In this document: positions 36,931-49,788 of the stretch, in pieces
Layout: every line of letters starts with the position of its first letter
Numbering within the stretch: the stretch's first letter is position 1
Source of the DNA: Streptomyces fodineus
Lineage (GTDB): Bacteria; Actinomycetota; Actinomycetes; Streptomycetales; Streptomycetaceae
Direction of reading: 5' to 3'
DNA length: 64,000 nucleotides
Assembly (NCBI RefSeq): GCF_001735805.1
Contig: NZ_CP017248.1
Span: 1,364,001-1,428,000, forward strand
Notes under the pieces: model-generated
Database searches by the model: none
What the model saw: only the letters and a program-made list of their open reading frames with translations
What the model was told of the DNA's origin: nothing
Translations under genes and position numbers: made by a program

Positions 36931-38685
36931 TCACCCGACACTCACCCGCACCCCACCGCCCTCCGGATCGACGAGCCCCGTCCAGCGTGCGCCGAGGGTC
37001 AGCGTGCGGTTCGGCAGCACGGTCCCGAACCCCGACCGCTCGCGGTACAGGAGCCGGCCGTTCTGGTGGACCTTCAGGACGGGGCGGGTCAACGCGACGC
37101 CGGTGCGCAGGACGTAACGGGCGGGCGGGCCGGCCGGGGTGATGCGGTTCGGGGCGATCCAGCTCAGCGGGGCCTCGACGGTGAGCGGGACTCCGGGGCC
37201 CGGCCAGGAGCTGCCCGCCAGGAAGTCCAGGACGGCACCGGCCGCCCGGGCACCCTCGCCTGCCGCGGTGCCGGCGGGCTCTACGGCGTGCAGGACGTTC
37301 CCGGCGGCGAAGACTCCCGGGCGCGAGGTGTGCAGGGCGCCGTCGACGGCGGGGCCGCGGGTGCCGGGGTCCAGGGCGAGGGCGCCGCGGCGGGCGAGTT
37401 CGTGGTCCGGGATGAAGTCGCCGGTGAACACGACGGTGTCGCAGGCCAGGACGGTGGTACGGCCGTCGCCGTGGCGGACGCGGACGCCGGACAGGCGGCC
37501 GTGGCCGAGGAGTTCGGCGACCGTGGTCCGCGTGAGCAGCGGAATGCCGTGGCGCAGCCGGGCCGACTGGGCGCGGGCCCGGCCGGTCTGGGCCCGCCCG
37601 TGCTCCGTGACGAGGGCGACGACCTCGGCGCCGGCCGCGCGCACGGTGTCGGCTGCCGCATACGAGACGTTCTCTGCGCCGACGACGACCACGCGGGTGC
37701 CGATGCCCTGCCCGAACAGATGGACCGCCTGCTGGAGTTCACCGGTGGTGTAGACACCGGCGGGGCGGGTGCCGGGCACCAGCCGAGCGGGACGCGGACG
37801 CTCCCGGGCCCCGGTGGCCAGGACGACGGCCCGCGCCTCGATGGTCTCCGGCCCGCCGGGGCCGACGGCGGTGAGCACCAGGCGGTGCTCCCGCCCGAGG
37901 CCGGCCGTGCCCGCCGCCACACCCCACCCGCTTCCGGCCCCCACCACCGCCGCGAACGCCCTGCCCGCACCCCCGCCCGACACACCAGGCCCAGCCGCGA
38001 ACACCCCGGCCGCACCCCCGTCCGAGTCGCCCAGCCCAGCCCCGAACACCCCAGCGGCACCCCCATCCAAAGCGCCCGGCCCGACCCCGAACACCCCAGC
38101 GGCACCTCCATCCGAGGCGTCCAGGCCCGCTACGAACGTCCCGGCCGCACCCCCATCCAAAGCGCCCGGCCCAGCCCCGAACACCCCAGCGGCACCCCCA
38201 TCCGAGGCACCCGACCCAGCCACAAACACCCCGGCCGCACCCCCGTCCGAGGCGTCCGGGCCCGCCGCGAACGTCCCGGCCGCACCCTCATCCATAGCGC
38301 CCGGCCGAGCGAACACCCCGGCCGCGCCCCCATCCGGCACACCCAGCCCCGCCGCGAACACCCCGGCCACCGCTGGGTCCGGATCGTCCCCAGTTGCCGG
38401 TGGTCCGGCAGCCGCCCAGTCCAGGACTGTCACCCCGGGCCGGATCACCGCGCCCGCCCGCTCGGCGGTCTCGGTCAGCAGGCGGGCGTACGCGGGGCCG
38501 GTCAGCGGGCGCGTCCACGTGCCGAAGCCGCCGTGCGCGCAGTGCCGGGGAACTCCGCCGGCCGACGCCTCCCGCTCCAGGACCTCCACGCGTCCCACAC
38601 CGGCGGCGGCCAGCCGTGCCGCGGCGGCGAGTCCGGCGGGGCCGGCGCCGACGACGAGGACGTCGACCCGGCGCAGGCTCGTCAT
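36931..38685 (-). CDS. FAD/NAD(P)-binding oxidoreductase of the glycerol operon, with repeat insert
   Basis: 584 residues from the ATG at 38685, overlapping the GlpA-like stop (ATGA). N-terminal FAD motif 'VVGAGPAGLAAAARLAAAG' at 11-29; 'ARAVVLATGARERP' and 'VVVVGAENVSYAAADTVRAAG' mark the second dinucleotide fold; 'GVFAAGNVLHAVEP' is the terminal FAD contact. Between the first FAD segments (about residue 106-243) lies an insert of some nine 15-residue repeats of the type 'DGGAAGVFGAGPGAL', which relatives are not expected to have. Pairs of this kind next to GlpA-like enzymes probably form a heteromeric dehydrogenase passing electrons to quinone. The final 120 bp are duplicated downstream. 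Confidence 0.85.
   Translation of the reverse strand: MTSLRRVDVLVVGAGPAGLAAAARLAAAGVGRVEVLEREASAGGVPRHCAHGGFGTWTRPLTGPAYARLLTETAERAGAVIRPGVTVLDWAAAGPPATGDDPDPAVAGVFAAGLGVPDGGAAGVFARPGAMDEGAAGTFAAGPDASDGGAAGVFVAGSGASDGGAAGVFGAGPGALDGGAAGTFVAGLDASDGGAAGVFGVGPGALDGGAAGVFGAGLGDSDGGAAGVFAAGPGVSGGGAGRAFAAVVGAGSGWGVAAGTAGLGREHRLVLTAVGPGGPETIEARAVVLATGARERPRPARLVPGTRPAGVYTTGELQQAVHLFGQGIGTRVVVVGAENVSYAAADTVRAAGAEVVALVTEHGRAQTGRARAQSARLRHGIPLLTRTTVAELLGHGRLSGVRVRHGDGRTTVLACDTVVFTGDFIPDHELARRGALALDPGTRGPAVDGALHTSRPGVFAAGNVLHAVEPAGTAAGEGARAAGAVLDFLAGSSWPGPGVPLTVEAPLSWIAPNRITPAGPPARYVLRTGVALTRPVLKVHQNGRLLYRERSGFGTVLPNRTLTLGARWTGLVDPEGGGVRVSVG
37957..38370 (-). repeat. 45-bp minisatellite inside the FAD oxidoreductase gene
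   Basis: About nine in-frame 45-bp units encode 15-residue variants of 'GVFGAGPGALDGGAA'. Units differ at a few codons (ALDGG, ASDGG, DASDGG), so the array is not fresh. All are in frame, and the flanking domain continues normally on both sides. Confidence 0.88.
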
Positions 38686-40147
38686 GGCCGGCTCCTTCCG
38701 AACGGCTGCCCGGCGGACCGCTTGCCCGCCGCCAACTCGCCCTCGGGAAGGCCCCGAAGGCCACGTTCGAACAGCTCCCGCACCATCGCCCCGCAGTAGA
38801 ACCCCTGACACCGGCCCGCCCGCGCCCGGGTGCGGCGGCGCAGGCCCTCCAGGGTGCGGGGCGGGATCGTACCGGCCAGGGCGTCGCGGATCTCTCCGCG
38901 GGAGACGCGTTCGCAGTGGCAGACGAGGCGGCCGTACTCGGGGTCGGCGGCGATGAGTTCGGGCCGCTGGTAGGGGCGTGGGAAGGCCTCGCCGAGGTTG
39001 GGCAGGGTCACCGGTTCCGGCTCGCGCGCCGGGCCGAGGCCGAGCCCGGCGTCGGCCAGCAGGCCGGTGACATGGGCGGCGATGGCCATCGACGCGGTCA
39101 GGCCGGTGGAGCGGATGCCGCCGACGGTGACGTACGCCTGCTCGGGGTGGGCGGCGATGCGGTAGTCCTCCTGCCCGGTGGCCGCGCGCAGCCCGGCGTA
39201 GACGGCGGTGACCTCCTCGTCGAGGAGGGCGGGGAGGATACGGCGGCCCTTGGCCCTGAGGCCGGCCAGGCCGTCGGTGGTGGAGCCGGTGGCCCGCTTG
39301 TCGTCCAGGTCCTCGGCGGTGGGGCCGAGCAGCACGTTGCCGTAGACGGTGGGCGCGACCAGGACGCCCTTGCCGAGCGCGGTCGGGACGGGCAGGAGGA
39401 TGTGCCGCACGAGCGGGCGGGCGAACTTGTCGTACACCAGGAGCTGGCCGCGGCGCGGGGTGACGGTGAAGTCCTGGTGGCCGAGCAGCCGGTCGACGGT
39501 GTCGGCGTGCAGTCCGGCGGCGTTGACCACGTAGCGGGCGCGCAGCGGGCCGCGGGAGGTGTGCAACAGGTGGTCGTCGCCCCGGCTCATCTGCTTCACC
39601 GCGGTGTTCAGGTGCAGGTCGGCTCCGGAGCGGACCGCCTGGGTGGCGTAGGCCAGGGTCGTCGTCCACGGGCAGATGATGCTCTCGCCGGGCACGTGCA
39701 GGGCGCCCAGCGCACCCGGGCCGAGGTGGGGTTCGCGGGCGTACAGTTCGCCGGGGCCCAGCAGGCGTGCCTCTCGGTAGCCGTTGCGCTCGGCCTTCTC
39801 GGCCAGCCGGGGCAGGGCGACCCGCTGTTCCTCGTTCCAGGCGACCAGCAGGGCGCCGACGCGTTCGACGGGGATGCCGGACTCGGCCGCGTAGGCGCCG
39901 AGCCGGTCGTAGCCCTCGCGGACCAGCCGGGCCTCCAGGGTCCCGGGGGCGGCGTCGAAACCGGTGTGCAGGATCGCGGTGTTGGCCTTGGAGGTGCCCT
40001 GGCCGACGTCGTCCTGGGCCTCGACCAGGGCGACGCTCAGGCGCGGGTGGCCGGCGAGTTCGCGGGCGATGGCGCAGCCGACGACACCGGCGCCGACGAT
40101 CGCGACGTCGTACGTCCGGGTGGGCAGCGGGCCCTCCGCGGTGACGG

Positions 40148-40151
<4 letters not shown>
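38682..40151 (-). CDS. glpA: GlpA-like FAD-dependent glycerol-3-phosphate dehydrogenase
   Basis: 489 residues from an ATG at 40151. FAD motif 'VAIVGAGVVGCAIARELAGH' near 16-35, DAO-type substrate domain with 'VNAAGLHAD' near 207, and 'TVGGIRSTGLTASMAIA'. The C-terminal 70 residues form a BFD-like [2Fe-2S] domain: 'VCHCERVSRGEIRDAL' and 'RAGRCQGFYCG', the same arrangement as in E. coli GlpA. It would oxidise glycerol 3-phosphate to dihydroxyacetone phosphate. It lies between the kinase and the FAD partner with 4-bp overlaps on both sides, so the three act on glycerol in sequence. A membrane anchor subunit is not seen. Confidence 0.85.
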
Positions 40152-41578
<1,427 letters not shown>

Positions 41579-41654
41579 CGCACCCTCTTCCGCTTCGCCC
41601 CGACGATCACATCGCGTCAGCCTGCCGTCGCACCGCGTCCGGCGTCAAGCTTCT

Positions 41655-41728
41655 CCGGGCGTTCAACTTGCCTGGATAAATGGTTGAGTTGGCAACAATG
41701 GCAAGGCGGAACCCGCCCCTCTATAGTG
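41655..41728. promoter_or_regulatory. Divergent regulatory region between glycerol operon and hypothetical gene
   Basis: The AT-richer stretch 41655-41710 holds interleaved repeats: TCAAC and GTTGA around 15 bp, TTGCC and GGCAA, and a direct TTGGCAAC/ATGGCAAG. They could form an operator for a glycerol-responsive regulator. On the plus strand a TATAGT at 41723 could be a -10 for the gene starting at 41833. No regulator gene is adjacent. Confidence 0.35.
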
Positions 41729-41832
41729 ACCGCCGACCAGCGTGTAACACCTCGATCGCCGCCCACAGGAGGGCTGTTGTCACGCCACCCCGCCATCTCT
41801 CCCGCGCGCCAGTGGCCCGGGGCCGACGGCTG

Positions 41833-42819
41833 ATGGCCAGAGAAGGACCCCGTCCCTCCTACGACCCCGCAGGCCCGGACCACGCCCTGCGCTCCGCGCT
41901 GCAGGATCTGCGCACCGGCCGCTGGATGGCCATGCGCGCGCTGCTGGCGGACACCGCGCCGGGCTGGCAGTGGACCCAGCGCACCCAGGTCCTCGCGGCG
42001 GCCGCGGCCGGCACCGACGTGGTGCGCGCCTGGCTCGCGGAGGAGCCGGACAGCGTGCACGCCGCGGTGATGCACGCGCGGGTCGGTGTGGAGCGGGCGC
42101 TGCGGGCCCAGCGGGAGAAGCACCTGCGCACCCACGAGCTGTGGATCGAGGCCTGGGACGCCGCCCAGTCCGCCACCCGGATCGCCGCGCGGGACCCGGT
42201 GCCCTGGGTGTGCCTGCTGGCGCTGGCCCAGCTGGATCCGGAGCAGCGCTGGGAGGAGCACCGGGCCCCCGCGCCCGAGCCGATGCTGCCGCCGGGGCCC
42301 TGGGGACTGCTGGCCGAGGCCGGCCGACGCGACCCGTACAACCGCGAGGCCCACCACCGGATGCTCCAGTTCCTCTACGTGCGCGGCGGTTCGGGCCGGC
42401 TCGCGGAGGCCGCCGGCTACGCGCAGTGGGCGGCCGGGCAGGCACCGCCCGGTTCGGCGCTGCATGTGCTGCCGCTGTACGTCCGCGTCGAGCGCTACCG
42501 GCGCGACAGCGGGCACGACGCGGCGCTCGACCTGCACTGGGTGGCGGAGGACGCGGCCCGCGAGGCGACGCGCGCCCTGCGCTCCTGGTTCGAGCAGACC
42601 CACCGCGCCGAACGCTCGCTGCTGGACCTGAACCATCTGGCCCACGCCCTGTGGGGATCGCTGCAGTTCCCCGACGCGACGCGGGTGTTCGACGCCATCG
42701 GCCCGTACTTCACACCCCCGCCCTGGATGTACCGCACGCCCGACCGCGCCCGTGCCGTGGAGGTCTTCAGCCAGGCCCGGGAACGCTGCCGGGCGGCCGC
42801 GGACGGCTCACGCCCCTGA
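41833..42819 (+). CDS. Hypothetical helical-repeat protein, 328 aa
   Basis: Start chosen at ATG 41833 ('MAREGPRPSYD'); the frame is open upstream but low-complexity. The protein is almost entirely helical with TPR-like spacing ('ALLADTAPGWQWTQRTQVLA', 'AAVMHARVGVERALRAQREK', 'GLLAEAGRRDPYNREAHHRM'). No membrane segment, no signal, no catalytic motif. It is followed 42 bp later by an amino-acid permease in the same direction, so the two may be co-transcribed. Similar Streptomyces proteins are annotated as hypothetical; a scaffold or regulatory role is only a guess. Confidence 0.75.
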   Translation: MAREGPRPSYDPAGPDHALRSALQDLRTGRWMAMRALLADTAPGWQWTQRTQVLAAAAAGTDVVRAWLAEEPDSVHAAVMHARVGVERALRAQREKHLRTHELWIEAWDAAQSATRIAARDPVPWVCLLALAQLDPEQRWEEHRAPAPEPMLPPGPWGLLAEAGRRDPYNREAHHRMLQFLYVRGGSGRLAEAAGYAQWAAGQAPPGSALHVLPLYVRVERYRRDSGHDAALDLHWVAEDAAREATRALRSWFEQTHRAERSLLDLNHLAHALWGSLQFPDATRVFDAIGPYFTPPPWMYRTPDRARAVEVFSQARERCRAAADGSRP

Positions 42820-42861
42820 ACGTGCCCTGTCCCCAAGCCCTTTGATCCGGAGGTCCCCCGC

Positions 42862-44394
42862 ATGTCCCCCACCCCCGATGCCGCGCCCGCCCCGGGCCTG
42901 CCCCAGCAGGACGAGGAACGGCGGCTGCGCGAACTCGGCTACCGGCCGGTGCTGGCCCGCCGTATGGGCGGTTTCGGCAACTTCGCGATCAGCTTCTCGG
43001 TGATCTCGATCCTGTCCGGCTGCATGACCCTGTACGGCTTCGGCCTGAGCACCGGCGGCCCCGCCGTGATGCTGTGGGGCTGGGCGGGCGTCGGCCTGTT
43101 CGTGCTGTGCGTCGGTCTCGCGCTCGCCGAGGTCACCAGCGCCTATCCGACCTCCGGCGCGCTGTACTACATGGCCGACCGGCTCGGCGGCCGGCGCTGG
43201 GGCTGGTACACCGGCTGGCTGAATCTGCTCGGTCTGCTCGGCGCGATCGCCGGTATCGACTACGGCGCCGCCCTGTTCACCGGCGCGTTCGCGAACCTGC
43301 AGTGGGGCTTCACACCGACGCCCGGCAAGACCATGCTGATCTTCTGCGCCATCCTGCTGCTGCACGCGGTGCTGAACCTGTTCGGCGTCCGCCTGGTCAG
43401 CCTGCTCAACTCGGTCAGCGTGTGGTGGCACCTGGCGGGCGTCGCACTGATCGTCGGCGCGCTCGCGATCGTGCCCGACCACCACCAGTCGGCGTCCTTC
43501 GTGTTCACCAAGTTCGTCAACGACACCGGCTGGCACAACCCGGTCTACGTGGCGGCGATCGGCCTGCTGCTCGCGCAGTACACCTTCTCCGGCTACGACG
43601 CCTCCGCGCACCTGTCCGAGGAGACCTCGCAGGCCTCGGTGTACGCGGCGCGCGGCATCGTGCGGTCCATCTGGGCGTCCTGGATCGCCGGCTTCGTCCT
43701 GCTCGCCGGTCTGACCTTCGCCATCCAGAACTACGACGCCACCCGCACCACCGACACCGGTGTGCCGCCCGCGAAGATCCTCCTCGACGGCCTCGGCACC
43801 GGCGGCGCGAGCGCCCTGCTCCTGGTCGTGATCATCGCCCAGCTGTTCTGCGGCAACGCCGAGGTCGCCGCGGCCAGCCGGATGGTGTTCGCCTTCAGCC
43901 GCGACGGCGCGCTGCCCGGCTCCCACCTGTGGCGCAAGGTCAGCAGCCGCACCCAGACGCCGGTCGCCGCCGTCTGGCTGTCCGTCGTCGTGGCGTGCGT
44001 GCTGGCGCTGCCGTCGCTGTACTCGGCGACGGCGTACAACGCGGTGACCGCCATCAACGTCATCGGCATCACCCCGGCCTACGCCATCCCCGTGCTGCTG
44101 CGGCTGCGCGCGGGCGACCGTTTCCAGCCGGGGCCGTGGCAGCTGGGCCGCTGGAGCAGGCCGATCGGCTGGATCGCGGTGATCTGGGTGGCCTGTGTGA
44201 CCGTCCTGTTCTGCCTGCCCCAGGCCTCGCCGGTCACCGTCGACACCATGAACTACGCGTCGGTGGCGCTCGCCGTGGTGCTGATCCTGGCGACCCTGTG
44301 GTGGTACATCGCCCGCCGGTCCTACGGCACCCCCACGACCGCCGCGTACGGCAGCGACCGCGACCAGGCCGAACTCGCGGAGGGCATCATCTGA
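42862..44394 (+). CDS. APC-family amino acid/polyamine permease
   Basis: 510 residues from an ATG at 42862 with GGAGG eight bases upstream. Twelve TM helices fit the length; 'GGFGNFAISFSVISILSGC' is the conserved TM1, 'LGLLGAIAGIDYGAALF' TM3-TM4, and 'FSGYDASAHLSEET' the TM6 to loop motif typical of the GABA/choline (ACT) subgroup. 'NAEVAAASRMVFAFSRDGALPGS' is also diagnostic. It should import an amino acid, GABA or a choline-like compound by proton symport. It is followed by a strong hairpin terminator. Confidence 0.92.
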   Translation: MSPTPDAAPAPGLPQQDEERRLRELGYRPVLARRMGGFGNFAISFSVISILSGCMTLYGFGLSTGGPAVMLWGWAGVGLFVLCVGLALAEVTSAYPTSGALYYMADRLGGRRWGWYTGWLNLLGLLGAIAGIDYGAALFTGAFANLQWGFTPTPGKTMLIFCAILLLHAVLNLFGVRLVSLLNSVSVWWHLAGVALIVGALAIVPDHHQSASFVFTKFVNDTGWHNPVYVAAIGLLLAQYTFSGYDASAHLSEETSQASVYAARGIVRSIWASWIAGFVLLAGLTFAIQNYDATRTTDTGVPPAKILLDGLGTGGASALLLVVIIAQLFCGNAEVAAASRMVFAFSRDGALPGSHLWRKVSSRTQTPVAAVWLSVVVACVLALPSLYSATAYNAVTAINVIGITPAYAIPVLLRLRAGDRFQPGPWQLGRWSRPIGWIAVIWVACVTVLFCLPQASPVTVDTMNYASVALAVVLILATLWWYIARRSYGTPTTAAYGSDRDQAELAEGII

Positions 44395-44456
44395 GCGATC
44401 CGTCCGAGGAGCGCCGGTCCCGGTACGAACTGGTGTTCCGGATACGGCAGGATGAA

Positions 44457-44498
44457 CGATCGCGCCGGTCACCGGAGTTTCCCCGGCCGGCGCGATCG
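44457..44498 (+). terminator. Strong hairpin after the permease gene
   Basis: Perfect 12-bp stem CGATCGCGCCGG (44457-44468) with CCGGCGCGATCG (44487-44498), 18-base loop, 60 bp after the permease stop. No T-tract follows, as is common in Streptomyces. Confidence 0.7.
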
Positions 44499-44527
44499 CA
44501 CATCCCGCACATCGAGCAGGTGACAAC

Positions 44528-44581
44528 GTGACGACACTTCACAACTCCGCAGCAGGCACGCGCCCCGGAGGTGACCGGTGA
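44528..44581 (+). CDS. Possible 17-residue leader peptide overlapping the MscS start
   Basis: GTG at 44528 opens MTTLHNSAAGTRPGGDR and stops at a TGA that overlaps the GTG of the MscS gene (GTGA). It contains the GGAGG used by MscS. A weak GAGCAGG precedes it. The coupling geometry is good, but the size makes chance likely. Confidence 0.25.
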   Translation: MTTLHNSAAGTRPGGDR

Positions 44582-45669
44582 ACCGCGCGGTGACCCTCGA
44601 CGACCTCGTCCTCGCCGGCATCTCCCTCGCGGCCGGCCTGCTGCTCGCCTTCCTGTCGCGCACCCTGCTGCGCTGGCTCGCGAAGCACGCCAAGCGGACC
44701 CGCTGGAGCGGCGACGACATCATCGTGGACGCACTGCGCTCGGTCGTCCCGTGGGCGGCGATCGCGGGCGGCGCGGCGGCGGCAGCGGCCGTACTGCCGC
44801 TGACCCGGACCCTGCAGCACCACACCGACCAGATACTCGAGGTGTGGCTGATCTTCGTGGTGACCCTGTCCGCGGCGCGGGTGATCTCCGGTCTGGTCAG
44901 CACGCTCACGCAGTCCCGGTCGGGCGTGGCGGGCTCGGCGACCATCTTCGTCAACATCACCCGGGTGCTGGTCCTGGCGATCGGTTTCCTGATCGTGCTG
45001 CAGACGCTCGGCATCTCGATAGCGCCCCTGCTGACCGCCCTCGGCGTCGGCGGTCTGGCGGTGGCCCTCGCCCTCCAGGACACGCTCGCCAACCTCTTCG
45101 CGGGCATCCACATCCTGGCCTCCAAGACGGTCCAGCCCGGCGACTACATCCGCCTCGGCAGCGGCGAGGAGGGCTATGTCGTCGACATCAACTGGCGCCA
45201 GACGACCGTCCGCCAGCTCTCCAACAACCTCGTGGTCATCCCCAACGGCCAGCTCGCCAAGGCCAACATGACCAACTACACCCATCCCGAGCAGCGGTTG
45301 ACGGTTCTGGTGCAGGTCGGAGTGGGCTACGACGCCGACCTGGAGCACGTGGAACGCGTGACGGCGGAGATCGTGGCGGAGACGATGCGGGAGGTCGAGG
45401 GCGCCGTACCGGACCACGAGCCCGCCATCCGCTTCCACACCTTCGGCGACTCGCGTATCGGCTTCACGGTGATCCTGGGCGTCGGCGAGTTCAGCGACCA
45501 GTACCGCATCAAGCACGAGTTCATCAAGCGCCTCCACCGGCGCTACCGCCAGGAGGGCATCACCATCCCGGCCCCCGCCCGCACGGTGGCGCTGCAGCAG
45601 GGGGCGGTGGTGATTCCGCAGCAGCGGAGCGGGGAGGAGATGGCGCCGGGGGCCACGGCGGCCCAGTAG
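44578..45669 (+). CDS. MscS-family mechanosensitive channel
   Basis: 363 residues from a GTG at 44578, with GGAGG seven bases upstream. Three to four TM helices in the first 190 residues; the pore helix and the MscS signature run 'LLTALGVGGLAVALALQDTL' followed by 'ANLFAGIHILASKTVQPGDY'. The beta domain 'GYVVDINWRQTTVRQLSNN' and 'VIPNGQLAKANMTNYTHP' are typical, and the cytosolic vestibule ends in a Gln/Glu/Ala-rich tail. It releases solutes on hypo-osmotic shock. It lies after a terminator and so has its own promoter or a short leader. The next gene starts 32 bp downstream and may share the transcript. Confidence 0.92.
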   Translation: MNRAVTLDDLVLAGISLAAGLLLAFLSRTLLRWLAKHAKRTRWSGDDIIVDALRSVVPWAAIAGGAAAAAAVLPLTRTLQHHTDQILEVWLIFVVTLSAARVISGLVSTLTQSRSGVAGSATIFVNITRVLVLAIGFLIVLQTLGISIAPLLTALGVGGLAVALALQDTLANLFAGIHILASKTVQPGDYIRLGSGEEGYVVDINWRQTTVRQLSNNLVVIPNGQLAKANMTNYTHPEQRLTVLVQVGVGYDADLEHVERVTAEIVAETMREVEGAVPDHEPAIRFHTFGDSRIGFTVILGVGEFSDQYRIKHEFIKRLHRRYRQEGITIPAPARTVALQQGAVVIPQQRSGEEMAPGATAAQ

Positions 45670-48621
<2,952 letters not shown>

Positions 48622-48656
48622 TGCCCGCGGCTCCTGCGCCGCCCTCGTGAGTGACC

Positions 48657-48691
48657 CTCCGCCCCGGCCGGGATTCCCCGCCGGGGCGGAG
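48657..48691 (+). terminator. Terminator hairpin after icd
   Basis: Perfect 12-bp stem CTCCGCCCCGGC (48657-48668) with GCCGGGGCGGAG (48680-48691), 11-base loop, 36 bp after the icd stop; no T-tract. Confidence 0.75.
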
Positions 48692-48851
48692 CCGTCGGGT
48701 CACCACTGCCGGGTGGCGACGCGCTTGCGGAAACCGGTGCCCCGCCACCCGGGAATCGCTGATCGGCATGCTCCGGCCCCGCCCCTCGCCCGGTCGTCGA
48801 TGTGACACCTTGATCCTGCACCAGACCACCGACAAAGCCCCGGAGCCATGC

Positions 48852-49631
48852 ATGCCCTCATTCGAACTCCTGCCCGGTTCCCCCGCATCGCCGGTGCTGC
48901 TGCACGTGCCGCACTCCGCGCGGACGGTCCCGGAGGACGTGCGGGCGGGGATCGTCCTGGACGACGCCGGTCTCGAGCGGGAACTGGACCACATCACGGA
49001 CGCGCACACCGCCGAACTCGCCGAGCGGGCCGCCGCTCTGGCCGGGGCCACGCCCTGGCGGTTCGTGAACCGGCTGTCCCGGCTTGTCGTGGACCCGGAG
49101 CGGTTCCCGGACGAACGGGAGGAGATGACGGCCGTCGGCATGGGCGCGGTGTACACGCGGACCACGCACCGCAGTGAGCTCCGCCCGGCGGACACCGATC
49201 CGGAGCCGCTGCTGGAGCGGTACTTCCGGCCGTATGCGCGGGCCATGACCGAGGCGGTGGCACACCGGCTGGCCGCGACCGGCCGGGCCGTGGTGATCGA
49301 CGTCCACTCGTATCCCACCGAGCCCCTTCCCTACGAACTGCACGGCACCGGGCCGCGTCCACCGGTGTGCCTGGGCACGGATTCCTTCCACACCCCGCCG
49401 GAGCTGGTCCGGGCGGCCCGGAAGGCATTCGCGCACTGCGGGGAGATCGGTCTGGACAGCCCGTTCGCGGGGACGTACGTACCGCTGGAGTTCTACGGCA
49501 CCGACGCCCGGGTCAGCGCCCTGATGGTGGAGATACGACGGGACACGTACATGGCGGAGCCGGGCGGTGCGGCGGGGCCGGGCCTGGACCGCCTCGCCAC
49601 AGCGCTGGCCGCACTGGTGGAAGCGGCCTGA
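48852..49631 (+). CDS. N-formylglutamate amidohydrolase family protein
   Basis: 259 residues from an ATG at 48852 with GGAG upstream. 'VLLHVPHSARTVP' is the N-terminal signature, 'DHITDAHTAELAERAA' gives metal ligands D and H, 'RFVNRLSRLVVDPERFPDE' the substrate arginines and 'VVIDVHSYPTEPLPYE' a further histidine. The family hydrolyses N-formylglutamate at the end of histidine degradation, and relatives cleave other N-acyl amino acids. No hut genes are nearby, so the true substrate is open. Single gene with its own upstream region. Confidence 0.88.
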   Translation: MPSFELLPGSPASPVLLHVPHSARTVPEDVRAGIVLDDAGLERELDHITDAHTAELAERAAALAGATPWRFVNRLSRLVVDPERFPDEREEMTAVGMGAVYTRTTHRSELRPADTDPEPLLERYFRPYARAMTEAVAHRLAATGRAVVIDVHSYPTEPLPYELHGTGPRPPVCLGTDSFHTPPELVRAARKAFAHCGEIGLDSPFAGTYVPLEFYGTDARVSALMVEIRRDTYMAEPGGAAGPGLDRLATALAALVEAA

Positions 49632-49636
49632 GTGCA

Positions 49637-49653
49637 GCGCCCCAAAGGGGCGC
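49637..49653 (+). terminator. Hairpin in a common Streptomyces intergenic repeat
   Basis: GCGCCCC-AAA-GGGGCGC six bases after the amidohydrolase stop, continuing 'ggggaactgcgtgagcaacc', a wording seen widely in Streptomyces intergenic regions. The rest of the 157-bp gap holds no gene. Confidence 0.6.
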
Positions 49654-49788
49654 GGGGAACTGCGTGAGCAACCAAGACCGAGCCGCACACGCCCGACGGC
49701 ACACAGCCCCACCCCGATAGGCGCCCGCCCCCACCACTCGGAGCACCACCGCAGGACAGCCGGAGGCACCCGTACCAGGCTGGACGAC

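Noticed and set aside
36749-36934. Independent 61-residue protein
   Set aside because: Most of it is an exact copy of the end of the neighbouring FAD gene, with no ribosome-binding site; treated as a remnant.
37957-38370. CRISPR-like array
   Set aside because: The repeats are 45 bp, directly adjacent without spacers, and in frame within a protein; no cas genes are present.
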